NCBI GenBank assembly: GCA_017405115.1
Contig: JAFRBA010000163.1
Location: forward strand, 1-46,412
Direction of reading: 5' to 3'
Source: Kiritimatiellia bacterium
GTDB taxonomy: Bacteria > Verrucomicrobiota > Kiritimatiellia > RFP12 > UBA1067
Length of the DNA stretch: 46,412 bases
Under the pieces are notes generated by a model. The model did not search any database. It was not told the origin of the DNA and was given only the letters and a program-made list of their open reading frames with translations. The translations under genes were made by a program, and so were the position numbers. Shown in pieces: positions 1 to 7,100 of this stretch; positions within the stretch are counted from its first letter, which is position 1, and each line of letters starts with the position of its first letter.

Positions 1-130
1 CCGCCGAGGTTGACTGGCTATAGACGGCCTGTTGTCTAGGCGGTCTGCCGGGCGCGATTCCGGATTGTCGAGACCGAACGCCAGCCCTGCAGCGAAGCCG
101 AGGCAATTCCGGACGGACACCGTGGAGACA
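1..130. other. Left edge, no gene recognised
   Basis: The first 130 bases hold no start codon with a convincing ribosome site and no family I recognise. On the minus strand one frame stays open to the window edge, but it reads as low-information sequence. A gene continuing to the left of the window cannot be excluded. Confidence 0.3.
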
Positions 131-214
131 ACAGGTTAAATGCATTTCGGCAGGCTAAATGCACAACGCAGGACTATAGTGCATTTAACCTGCCACTAGT
201 TGCATTTAGTCTGT
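131..214. repeat. Large imperfect inverted repeat (hairpin) around the DUF1361 stop codon
   Basis: Left arm 131-164 and right arm 179-214 are imperfect reverse complements, separated by a 14-nt loop at 165-178. Each arm holds two copies of a core YTAAATGCA: 132-145 and 151-164 forward, and 179-192 and 201-213 reversed. The stop codon of the DUF1361 gene (174-176) falls in the loop, and its last codons (LNATSGRLNAL) are encoded by the right arm. It could act as a transcript end structure or be a small palindromic mobile element. No clear T-run follows, so a classical terminator is not assured. Confidence 0.6.
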
Positions 215-905
215 CCGGCGACCCCAGCGCCCCGGACGAGACAATCAGGAACCGCAGGCAGGCCCACAGCGCCAGCTGCACGAGCGAAACAAGCACGACG
301 AATTCGAGCATGTTCACGCCAATGGACGAACACACCTCGCCGAAGGCACGGTGCGGGCGCGTGAACAGATGCACGGAATGAATGCGGGCAAACCTGCCGA
401 GGTATATCCCCGCGGAAGAAAGCGCCGCAAGCATCGCGACTGTCGAAAAGCGCCATATGGCCTTCGGCCTGCCAATGCGTTCCTGGATCAAGCCGGCCAC
501 GTGGTCGAGACTCCACGTTCCCAGAATGGCGCCGACCACCGCGCTGACCGACAGGACCGTGAACGTGAGCCACAGTCTCATGTCGGGCCGCAGTATTCGA
601 CGGCCACTCGCCACGTACGGGTCCACATGCGCAAGATGGAAATAGTCGGTGAGTATGTACGGAGCGTTCGGGTAGAACACCATCCATCCGGCCACCATCC
701 CCCAGAACGCTAAGGCATGGCGAAACCGATGGACATGAAGGGACATCTCCACCGGCAGATACGCGAGGAAGACATTCTCCACCATCGCGGGGCATATGGA
801 ACTGTCTGACGACAGGCCCGTGGCGCCGGCGAGATAGACAAACGCCAGGCACGAGCCAAACATGGCGCGCACAATCCAGCTGAACCGCGTCTTCCCGAAA
901 TTCAT
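174..905 (-). CDS. DUF1361 family integral membrane protein
   Basis: The 243-aa product has about five hydrophobic segments (roughly residues 12-30, 60-82, 108-130, 150-170 and 195-220). The stretch GWMVFYPNAPYILTDYFHL (residues 73-91) matches the conserved core of DUF1361 membrane proteins, whose W-x-FxPNAPYxxTD signature is distinctive. The function of the family is unknown. The ATG at 905 overlaps the stop of an upstream 37-codon reading frame by ATGA, suggesting translational coupling. The C-terminus runs into the 131-214 hairpin, so the last ten residues may be an acquired tail. Family assignment is fairly sure; function is not. Confidence 0.8.
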   Translation of the reverse strand: MNFGKTRFSWIVRAMFGSCLAFVYLAGATGLSSDSSICPAMVENVFLAYLPVEMSLHVHRFRHALAFWGMVAGWMVFYPNAPYILTDYFHLAHVDPYVASGRRILRPDMRLWLTFTVLSVSAVVGAILGTWSLDHVAGLIQERIGRPKAIWRFSTVAMLAALSSAGIYLGRFARIHSVHLFTRPHRAFGEVCSSIGVNMLEFVVLVSLVQLALWACLRFLIVSSGALGSPDRLNATSGRLNAL

Positions 906-1015
906 CCCGTCACCTGTGCCGTCTTGTCAACGTACTTCTTCACCTTGTCCGCGATCAGGCGCGGGAAGACGTGCATCCCCGTCGTCAGCTGCCTTATTGT
1001 CCGATTGCCGTCCAC
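902..1015 (-). CDS. Possible 37-aa small protein, GTG start, coupled to DUF1361 gene
   Basis: A GTG at 1015 opens a 37-codon frame reading VDGNRTIRQLTTGMHVFPRL and ending KKYVDKTAQVTG, with a TGA at 902-904 that overlaps the ATG of the DUF1361 gene. A perfect TATAAT (1023-1028, minus) ends 7 nt before the GTG, the spacing seen at the leaderless genes of this window. The frame is also open upstream, so it could equally be the tail of a decayed longer gene. I do not recognise the peptide. A methionine at codon 14 is an alternative start. Confidence 0.35.
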   Translation of the reverse strand: MDGNRTIRQLTTGMHVFPRLIADKVKKYVDKTAQVTG

Positions 1016-1022
1016 GCCGCAT

Positions 1023-1031
1023 ATTATACTA
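1023..1031 (-). promoter_or_regulatory. -10 box (TAGTATAAT) before the 37-aa frame and DUF1361
   Basis: On the minus strand TATAAT occupies 1028-1023 and is preceded by TAG rather than the TGN found at the other promoters here. Transcription would begin at about 1016-1015, at or next to the GTG. Confidence 0.4.
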
Positions 1032-1134
1032 CAACCCCCGCCCTGCGGCAACTGCGGCGCGGGTACGGCGCATCATCCGTTTGGGGACAGTCCCCCTTTG
1101 CATCCGAGAACTTGATCCTTCTTGTCCTTGCCAT
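1024..1134 (-). pseudogene. Probable 5' remnant of a REP-associated (RAYT/Y1-type) transposase gene
   Basis: An ATG at 1134 with a good ribosome site (AAAGGAGAG) starts MARTRRIKFSDAKGDCPQTD, then stops after 36 codons. The first 11 residues resemble the usual basic beginning of RAYT/IS200-like Y1 transposases (M-A-R-x-R-R-I-x-F). The next residues are simply the translated GGGGACTGTCCCC repeat, and the HUH and catalytic tyrosine regions are missing. An extended -10 (TGGTATTAT, 1197-1205) lies upstream. Best read as the promoter, ribosome site and first codons of a lost transposase gene next to its REP-like repeat. The assignment rests on a short match and on context. Confidence 0.35.
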
Positions 1135-1190
1135 TGCATCTCTCCTTTCCTGTGGTTGTGCGCGTCCGGCGGGGACTGTCCCTGCGGAAC
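1070..1190. repeat. GGGGACAGTCCCC palindromic repeat pair, copy A
   Basis: A palindromic GGGGACAGTCCCC lies near 1082-1095 and a partial GGGGACTGTCCC near 1170-1183. About 34 bp around the first (1071-1104) are shared almost exactly with 2996-3029. Such repeats are typical of REP/RAYT systems. They occupy most of the spacer between the 37-aa frame and the EF-hand gene, and their hairpins may also stop transcription. Confidence 0.65.
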
Positions 1191-1196
1191 GTGTGC

Positions 1197-1205
1197 ATAA
1201 TACCA
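1197..1205 (-). promoter_or_regulatory. Extended -10 promoter (TGGTATTAT) of the RAYT-like remnant
   Basis: Minus-strand TGG (1205-1203) followed by TATTAT (1202-1197). It lies about 60 nt upstream of the ATG at 1134, with a copy of the GGGGACTGTCCC repeat between them. Confidence 0.4.
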
Positions 1206-1259
1206 CAATTCCGGGATTGTTCGCCCAACTCGCCATGACGCGGGCGCACTGGACCTGGC

Positions 1260-1751
1260 TCACTGGATCCGCACGGTGAAGCCGGATTCGACGAGTTCCA
1301 CCGAAACGCTCTCGTTCGCCGCGCCATGCCCGCGCCGCGTCACCTTGACGAGATTCCAGTCCGGGTCGACACGGCGCGGGCCGATCTCGTATGTTCTGCG
1401 GAACAGTCCGGAATCGGCCACGGCGCTGTACGATACGGAGTCCTCCGCCGCAGAGCGGACGAACCACTCGCCGCAGTCATAGCCGACGGCAAGCGAGACC
1501 TCGTCCATGGAAAGGCATCCATCCTCGTCGGCGTCATGGCCTACTGCGACCTCGACGTTGTTGGACGGCGAAGCCTGGAGTTCGACCGTGAACCGCAGTC
1601 GTCGCGGCGCATCCGCCGACAGCGCCAACGCCACATTTGTCGCGACCTCCGTGTCGGCGTACTCGACCGGCGGGAGCTCAGGCAGGATGCCGTCTGCGGC
1701 AGCTACGAATGAAATCACAAGTGAAGACAGAAGAAGGAGTGCTCTGTTCAT
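1260..1751 (-). CDS. Secreted protein with an EF-hand-like calcium loop
   Basis: The 163-aa product begins with a signal peptide (residues 1-19, MNRALLLLSSLVISFVAAAD) and contains one canonical 12-residue EF-hand loop, DADEDGCLSMDE (residues 73-84), with acidic ligands at positions 1, 3, 5 and 12 and the central glycine at 6. The rest looks like a beta-rich extracellular domain. I do not recognise the family. It overlaps the upstream lipoprotein gene by four bases (1748-1751, ATGA), so the two are almost certainly cotranscribed and translationally coupled. It probably acts outside the cytoplasm, with calcium stabilising its fold. The partner and role are unknown. Confidence 0.7.
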   Translation of the reverse strand: MNRALLLLSSLVISFVAAADGILPELPPVEYADTEVATNVALALSADAPRRLRFTVELQASPSNNVEVAVGHDADEDGCLSMDEVSLAVGYDCGEWFVRSAAEDSVSYSAVADSGLFRRTYEIGPRRVDPDWNLVKVTRRGHGAANESVSVELVESGFTVRIQ

Positions 1752-2395
1752 CTCGACCGCCTCTCCTCAATCTTGCCAAACCTTTTCACCAATCGCGCCT
1801 GAAGACGTTCAACGGTTTCCTTGTCATCGCCAAACACACGTTTTATAGTGGTGTCTCGGCAGAACCGAAGACAACCTTTCCAATATTTCCGCCCCCACTG
1901 CGCAACTTTGCGTCCATAGCCAGCCTCGCTCCCCTTGCCATCCGACATGTCGTTTTCATCACCATACGCAAAGCACATTTGCCTGTATTTCTCAAGTCCC
2001 ATCACAAGCGACTGCCAAGCCTCATCCGTGCTGCCGCCGGTCTTTAACAGGCAATATGCCAAATACTCGACATTCGGGTAATAGTAGTCTAACATGTATC
2101 CAGCTTCTCTGACGGTGCATTTGCTGATATCTATCTTGTAGAACTCCTTCACGAACTCGCGAAAAATCACAATACGTTCCTCGGCGTTTGTCAAGGACAG
2201 CGTTTGTTCGCATATTTCCCTTCTCTCGCGCAGGAGCTTCCCACAATCCAGTCCAACATTCGAGCGAAACGCGACTATTCGCGTCCTGCATGCCTCGGCC
2301 TCTGCGGAAAGAGGCTTCTCTTGCGGCCGTTCGCATCCTGTCAGCGAAAGACCGCCCATGCAAAGAAGAGCCATAGCCGTCATGATCTGTTTCAT
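1748..2395 (-). CDS. Putative lipoprotein of unknown function
   Basis: 215 aa with a lipoprotein signal: MKQIMTAMALLCMGGLSLTGC, with lipobox L-T-G-C and acylation at Cys21. The mature part is helical and rich in cysteines (for example SKCTVREAGYMLDYYYPN and KYWKGCLRFCRD) and suggests a compact disulfide-bonded exported domain. I recognise no family. The start at 2395 is supported by GGAGGGG just upstream. It is the middle gene of a three-gene set (membrane peptide, lipoprotein, EF-hand secreted protein). Its base composition is visibly more AT-rich than the flanking glycosidase genes, which together with the nearby repeats suggests accessory DNA. Confidence 0.65.
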   Translation of the reverse strand: MKQIMTAMALLCMGGLSLTGCERPQEKPLSAEAEACRTRIVAFRSNVGLDCGKLLRERREICEQTLSLTNAEERIVIFREFVKEFYKIDISKCTVREAGYMLDYYYPNVEYLAYCLLKTGGSTDEAWQSLVMGLEKYRQMCFAYGDENDMSDGKGSEAGYGRKVAQWGRKYWKGCLRFCRDTTIKRVFGDDKETVERLQARLVKRFGKIEERRSR

Positions 2396-2399
2396 TCCG

Positions 2400-2561
2400 T
2401 CATCCCCTCCGATTGAGTCGTCTCGCGGCCATGCGCCAGCGCGGAATCCTCAAGAGCGCGTCCGCCGCGCGGGCGATGCGTTCCTTGTTCTCCAGCACCA
2501 GCCACGCGGCGAACAGCGCCGCCGCGCCGAGAACACAAAGCCTTGTCAGAAAGTCCATCAT
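2400..2561 (-). CDS. Small single-pass membrane protein (53 aa)
   Basis: From ATGATG at 2561/2558 the frame reads MMDFLTRLCVLGAAALFAAW and continues with a basic arginine-rich tail ending MAARRLNRRG. One transmembrane helix (residues 4-23) is followed by a positively charged cytoplasmic segment. CCGGAG lies six bases before the first ATG, and an extended -10 (TGCTATACT) sits just upstream. The stop is five bases before the lipoprotein ATG, so it heads the three-gene operon. Length and charge resemble many small membrane peptides. No family is assigned and no toxin role can be claimed. Confidence 0.55.
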   Translation of the reverse strand: MMDFLTRLCVLGAAALFAAWLVLENKERIARAADALLRIPRWRMAARRLNRRG

Positions 2562-2573
2562 GCCGTCTCCGGT

Positions 2574-2582
2574 AGTATAGCA
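2574..2582 (-). promoter_or_regulatory. Extended -10 promoter (TGCTATACT) of the 2561-1260 operon
   Basis: Minus strand TGC (2582-2580) then TATACT (2579-2574). Transcription would start at about 2567, leaving a very short leader before the ATG at 2561. Confidence 0.55.
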
Positions 2583-2614
2583 AAAAAACGCATGCCGAGA
2601 CACTCCACCATCGC

Positions 2615-2652
2615 GAGCCATGCCCACAATTTGCAAACTGTGGGCATGGCTT
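2615..2652. repeat. Perfect hairpin at the end of the HNH fragment
   Basis: GCCATGCCCACA (2617-2628) and its exact reverse complement (2639-2650) flank a 10-nt loop that contains TTTGCAAA. The stem can be extended by one A-T and one G-T pair. It lies right after the last recognisable HNH codons and upstream of the small-operon promoter. It could be a terminator for the truncated gene, though no T-run follows, or a palindromic insertion. Confidence 0.6.
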
Positions 2653-2654
2653 CC

Positions 2655-2973
2655 ATCTGTCGCCTTTCAGCGCGTTGCAACGACGGCAGAGCATCTGGAG
2701 GTTTTCGGGAACGGTCTTTCCGCCCTTTGACCACGGCACGATGTGGTCGCCCTCCATCTCCTCGATCTCGAAGTGTTGCCCGCAGCGGGGGCACATGCCC
2801 TTCTGCATCTCGTACGCCGCGCGCTTCTCGTCATCGTCGAACTGCCGGAGGTTAAGCTTCTCGCGCCGCGTTCCGCCCGAAAGGAGACACTCGTATATGC
2901 CTTTGTCGTTCTGCACCTCCTTGTCGACCATCAATCGCGCCACATCCTTCTCCAGCACCCATTTGGGGACCAC
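2655..2973 (-). pseudogene. C-terminal fragment of a DUF262/HNH-type endonuclease
   Basis: The frame keeps the end of a DUF262/GmrSD-like HNH nuclease: NLRQFDDDEKRAAYEMQKG, then CPRCGQHFEIEEMEGDHIVP, then NLQMLCRRCNALKGDR. The zinc knuckle (CPRC...CRRC) and the HNH core (DHIVPW, N, C) are intact. Two faults mark it as a remnant. The N-terminal region of this family is missing, and the frame begins directly inside the GGGGAC repeat block (GTG at 2973). At the other end no stop follows KGDR, and the frame runs on through a hairpin into unrelated sequence. It is most likely the leftover of a restriction-type defence gene cut by repeat-associated rearrangement. A small active nuclease is unlikely. 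Confidence 0.6.
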
Positions 2974-3105
2974 CCATTTGGGGACAGTCCCCCTTCATCC
3001 GTTTGGGGACAGTCCCCCTTTGCATCCGGAGGGCTGGCAGGGGACGGCAGACGGGGGAGTGTCCCCGGTTGGGCTAGCGGGGGACTGTCCCCACATGGCG
3101 CATAT
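2960..3105. repeat. GGGGACAGTCCCC palindromic repeat cluster, copy B
   Basis: Four or more related units lie in 145 bp: two CCATTTGGGGAC units near 2968-2992, then GGGGACAGTCCCC near 3004-3017, then GGGGAGTGTCCCC near 3055-3067 and GGGGGACTGTCCCC near 3079-3093. The segment 2996-3029 repeats 1071-1104 almost exactly. The cluster separates the metallophosphoesterase stop (3129) from the truncated HNH gene. REP-like element; its hairpins may also terminate the long upstream operon. Confidence 0.7.
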
Positions 3106-3128
3106 GATTCCAGATGCCGCGCTCCCGG

Positions 3129-4100
3129 TCAGGAGAAGAGAAACTCTCGGCCATGGAACATGAAGTTTCCGCCGACGATGTATTGGCATGCCGTAGGAGA
3201 AAAGACGTCGCGCATCGAGAAATGCTCGTGTCCGACAAGGATCGCCTTGAGCAGTCGCTCTGATCTCAGCGCAGCAACGAACTCGCGCGTAACGGAATCC
3301 TCCATCTGCGCACGCCGAGTCTTGTTCGGCTCCGGCACAGAGGCGGAGGTGAACTTGAGCGACGGCGTCTTCCAGTCGCCCCTCATCCAATACTTGTAGG
3401 AAGCGATGGCAATCTCGTCCGAGTAGATCGGCACGTGCATGCAAAGTATGATCGGCAGGCCCTTCTTCGCCTCTGCCTCGAACATCGCGGCCTGACGCTC
3501 CGTCACCGTCCCGTAGACATCGTCCAGAGTGACGAAGTTGACGCCGTTGGCAACCGTCGCCTGGAACTCGACATTGAACGGATAAGCGCGCGAAAGAGCC
3601 TTACGCCGCTGCCCGACAAACGCTTCGTTCGGATTCGGCGAAGGGTCTGGCCAGGCGTCCGGAGCGAACTCGTGGTTTCCCACCGAGCCCAGCACGTTCG
3701 CACCGAAGTACTTCCGAACGAGGTCGTAGTTCGCCTCGCTCGGATAGTCGATGAGGTCTCCGGTGTGGATAACGTAGTCTGCATTGTCCCTCGCCCATGC
3801 GAGCGAATCGCGCAGAGCCTCTTCCTGTCGGCCTCCAAACACACGCATGGCAGCCTTCTTGAGCTTTTGTCGCCCCTCCGGCTCCTGCGGATACGCGGCG
3901 GCAAGATGCGTATCCGAGATGTGCAGGGCCGAGAACGCCTTTGGCAGGCCGATTCGGAGATGCACATAGTCGAGCGAAAGGCGCTCGTAGCGGCCACGAT
4001 TCGCAAAGATGGAATCTACGCCCGCCTCCTTGCCCTGTACCGGCAATGTCGCCGTGGCCGCAAGACTGCCGAGCCCTGCCAAGAACCGCCTCCTGTCCAT
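3129..4100 (-). CDS. Tat-exported calcineurin-like metallophosphoesterase
   Basis: The 323-aa protein has the calcineurin-type metal motifs in order: DTH (residues 63-65), GDLID (114-118), GNHE (141-144), a lone MH (221-222) and GHEH (290-293). It therefore should hydrolyse a phosphoester with a two-metal centre. The N-terminus MDRRRFLAGLGSLAATA is a twin-arginine signal, which places it outside the cytoplasm. I chose the ATG at 4100, with GGGGTGGAG just upstream, rather than an earlier ATG at 4133 that would add a non-Tat leader. It lies 29 bp after the stop of the 1270-aa beta-helix gene and is probably the last gene of that operon. The substrate is unknown; a sugar phosphate or phosphodiester released from glycans would suit the context. 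Confidence 0.85.
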   Translation of the reverse strand: MDRRRFLAGLGSLAATATLPVQGKEAGVDSIFANRGRYERLSLDYVHLRIGLPKAFSALHISDTHLAAAYPQEPEGRQKLKKAAMRVFGGRQEEALRDSLAWARDNADYVIHTGDLIDYPSEANYDLVRKYFGANVLGSVGNHEFAPDAWPDPSPNPNEAFVGQRRKALSRAYPFNVEFQATVANGVNFVTLDDVYGTVTERQAAMFEAEAKKGLPIILCMHVPIYSDEIAIASYKYWMRGDWKTPSLKFTSASVPEPNKTRRAQMEDSVTREFVAALRSERLLKAILVGHEHFSMRDVFSPTACQYIVGGNFMFHGREFLFS

Positions 4101-4129
4101 TGCTCCACCCCCTGCTTGGAGATTGACCG

Positions 4130-7100
4130 TCAATGCACAGTGACAACGAGACCGCTGACGCTCCTGAGCCCAGCGATGACGGCGCTGCCAGCGTCGGCAA
4201 ATGCCAATTCGATCCTGTCGCCTACATGGAGTTCGCCGAGGCCGAGCCTGGCGAGACCGCTCGTCAAACGACCGCGCTCCACACCGTTCACGGAAACAAC
4301 AAGCGCCCCCTCTGCAACCGTCGCTTCAATTACCACGTCCCTGCCGGGATCATTTCTCATTATCGCCGTCAGGGATCCATCCGCCCCGAACGAAATGCCA
4401 GCCGGCGTCGCCTTCGTCACCGCACCCGCCGTCGCGACGACCTCGGCCCAGCCGCGCCTCGAAAACGCCGCCGAATAGGTCGGCATCCAGTTGTATTCGT
4501 ATGCGCCGATGTCTACGACCGCATTCTGGATGCGCTGGGCGTTCGCGAGATCGGCTCCTGCTGGGGCATATACATTGCTGCCGCGATCAAGCCCTATGTA
4601 GCCGTCCTCCGTCGGCTCGCCGTCCCACGAAGCAGAAAAGGCGGTCTCGCTCAGAAGACAGTTGTTAGCTGAAATCGGGCTCCACCGCCACGAGTTCGAG
4701 CCGAGCTTTGGCAGAAGACAGTTGTACAGGTCTGGAACCTGGGTGTTCTCCGCCGTCGGCGAAAGGATCAGCGCCGAATTGCTGATACGCGCTCCAGAGG
4801 CATACGATCCGAACCTGTCGATGCGGCTCGTCCCGTTCAACTGCACGTTGTCGTAGAGGAACGTGCAGTTGTCAATCGTGTAATAGTCGGCGACGATCGT
4901 TCCGCCGCGATTCCCGGTGGCAAGGCAGTTTTCAAGCACCTTCACCGACCCTACCGACACGGCATTGGCTCCCTGCATCGCCCAGTTGCCTCTGAACGTG
5001 CAGCGACGGAAGGTGCCGCCGTATACGGCGCCGTAGCGATACGACCGGTTGCCCTCGATCAGGCAGTCCTCGACAATGGACGAACGGTCGGCCAGCACGC
5101 CCGCCGCATATCCGTCGTCGCTGGCGGAGCCGGAACTGTTCGTCACGCACAAGCCATTGGCGACCGTCGCGCGCCCAAGAGTCGCCCCGGCGCCGAGGAT
5201 GACGCATCGGACGAGCGTGCTCTCGACATCCTGGACAAAGCCGCCGCGAATCGTCGTCCGGTCGGAACCCGCGCCGACTAGTGTGGCATGGCGCGGCACA
5301 ACGACCCTCGCCTTCACATTGAAAGCCGTCCCTTCGACGACTGCGGAAGTTTGACTCATTTCACCCTCATCATACGTTCCGGCCGCCACGTGGATCGTAT
5401 CCCCCGAACAGGCAACAGCCATCGCTCCCGCAAGCGTCCGCTTCGCCGTGGCTTCAGTCAGGCCATCCTGGGAATCGTCCGTCTTGGTCGCATCCACATA
5501 AACGTCTTTCGGATCATACGCCGCCTGGCAAGCGCCAGGCGTGACTTTCCCATCCTCGCTCACCTGCAACGGGACGCCGTCGCAATCCGCGCCGAGATAC
5601 GCGATGACTCCAGAGAGCCTTGCTTCCGCGACCGTCCACCGACCGAAAGCGGGGGATGCCCGCAAAAGGGGCGCACGTCCGTCAGCCGTGAAGTCGGCCA
5701 TAGGGTCCTCATCCGTCCAGATGCTTCCATCCCTAGGGACGCCGCGCGCATCCGTCTTCTTCACGTCATACAGGTAGGTCCCATAAGCGCCGATTTCACG
5801 AGTGATGTTGCCGCCCATGATGATTGAATTGTAAAACGAAACGGAATTGGCGCCGATCGGCATGCGGGCCCCATTCGCTTCCCCCGAAAACGAGCAACCG
5901 ACGGCGATCGAATCCTCCGCCAGCAAAGATATCGTTCCTGCAACATTTCGAAACGTGCAGGACGTGGCAACGGACTGCCGAATGGCAGCCGATGCGCTCG
6001 GACAATCGGAAAACGAACAGTTCTGGAGCCAGACCGAGTTCGCAAGCGTGGAGGAGCCAACGCAATTCACGATCGAACAATCGAGGACTTGCGCGTACAG
6101 GCAATTCGTCGTAGAGACAAAAGGAAACGCACAGACCGCACCGCCTCGGGCGCCATTGCTCGAGTCGTCCGTCAAGGTCGCCCCGTTCTCAAGGCGGAAA
6201 CCCTGGATCGCCACGCGATAATCATATGCCGCAGCTCCATGATCAATCGCAACGCAGCGGACGGCATTCTCACCACATCCCGTCGCGCTCTCATGCCATT
6301 CGCCCCTTATGACATGGTCGCCTTCGCCAACCGCCCGGATAAAGACGTTCTTCCTGTCGATGGCGACGCGGCTTTTGAGACCGACCGCGACCGTTTCTCC
6401 GTCATCATACGTTCCCGGCTTCACGTTGATGATCGTATAGCCCGTTCCGTCGGCCGCATCGACGGCGGCCTGAATCGTCCTGAACGGAGCCGATTCAGCG
6501 CCTGTCGGCGCATCCGCCGTGGATTCCGCGTCAACCCACAGCGTGGCCGTTGCCGCGACAGGCAGCACACGCCAACGCCCCGATTCGGGGACCACCTGCC
6601 AGAATCCGCCGTCGCGATCCGCATACCGCACCGTCTTGAGTTTCGAGAGCGCCTCATCCGTTCCGACAGTGCAGCAAAACGTGCCTTCCGGCGGCGTCAC
6701 ACGCACCATCGTGGGCACCCACGTCGCATGCCCGCAATTTGCATGCCAGTTCCGCGTATAGGTCGAGGAACCCGTCGTTTTCACTAACTCGCGGCACTTG
6801 AGCACGCCGCCGGCAACCGCCACCGCCCCCTGGATCGCCCCTACGTCCACATTTCCGCCTACGACACGCGGATTGCTGAAATAATCGAGATTGCGGTCCT
6901 CCAACGGAATCCAGTCCAGTTCGCACCACTGCGGATCGCCGAACGACTCTGCATCGCCCCCCGCAACCGGACGATAGTCACCCATCATCACCGCGACTAG
7001 CAACTTGTAAAAGGAATCTGTGTTGTTTGTCACCTGTCTGTAGTTCGTGAAACCGGAGCTTCCACTGCCATATTCCGCAATGACATTCGCGCCTCCGTTG

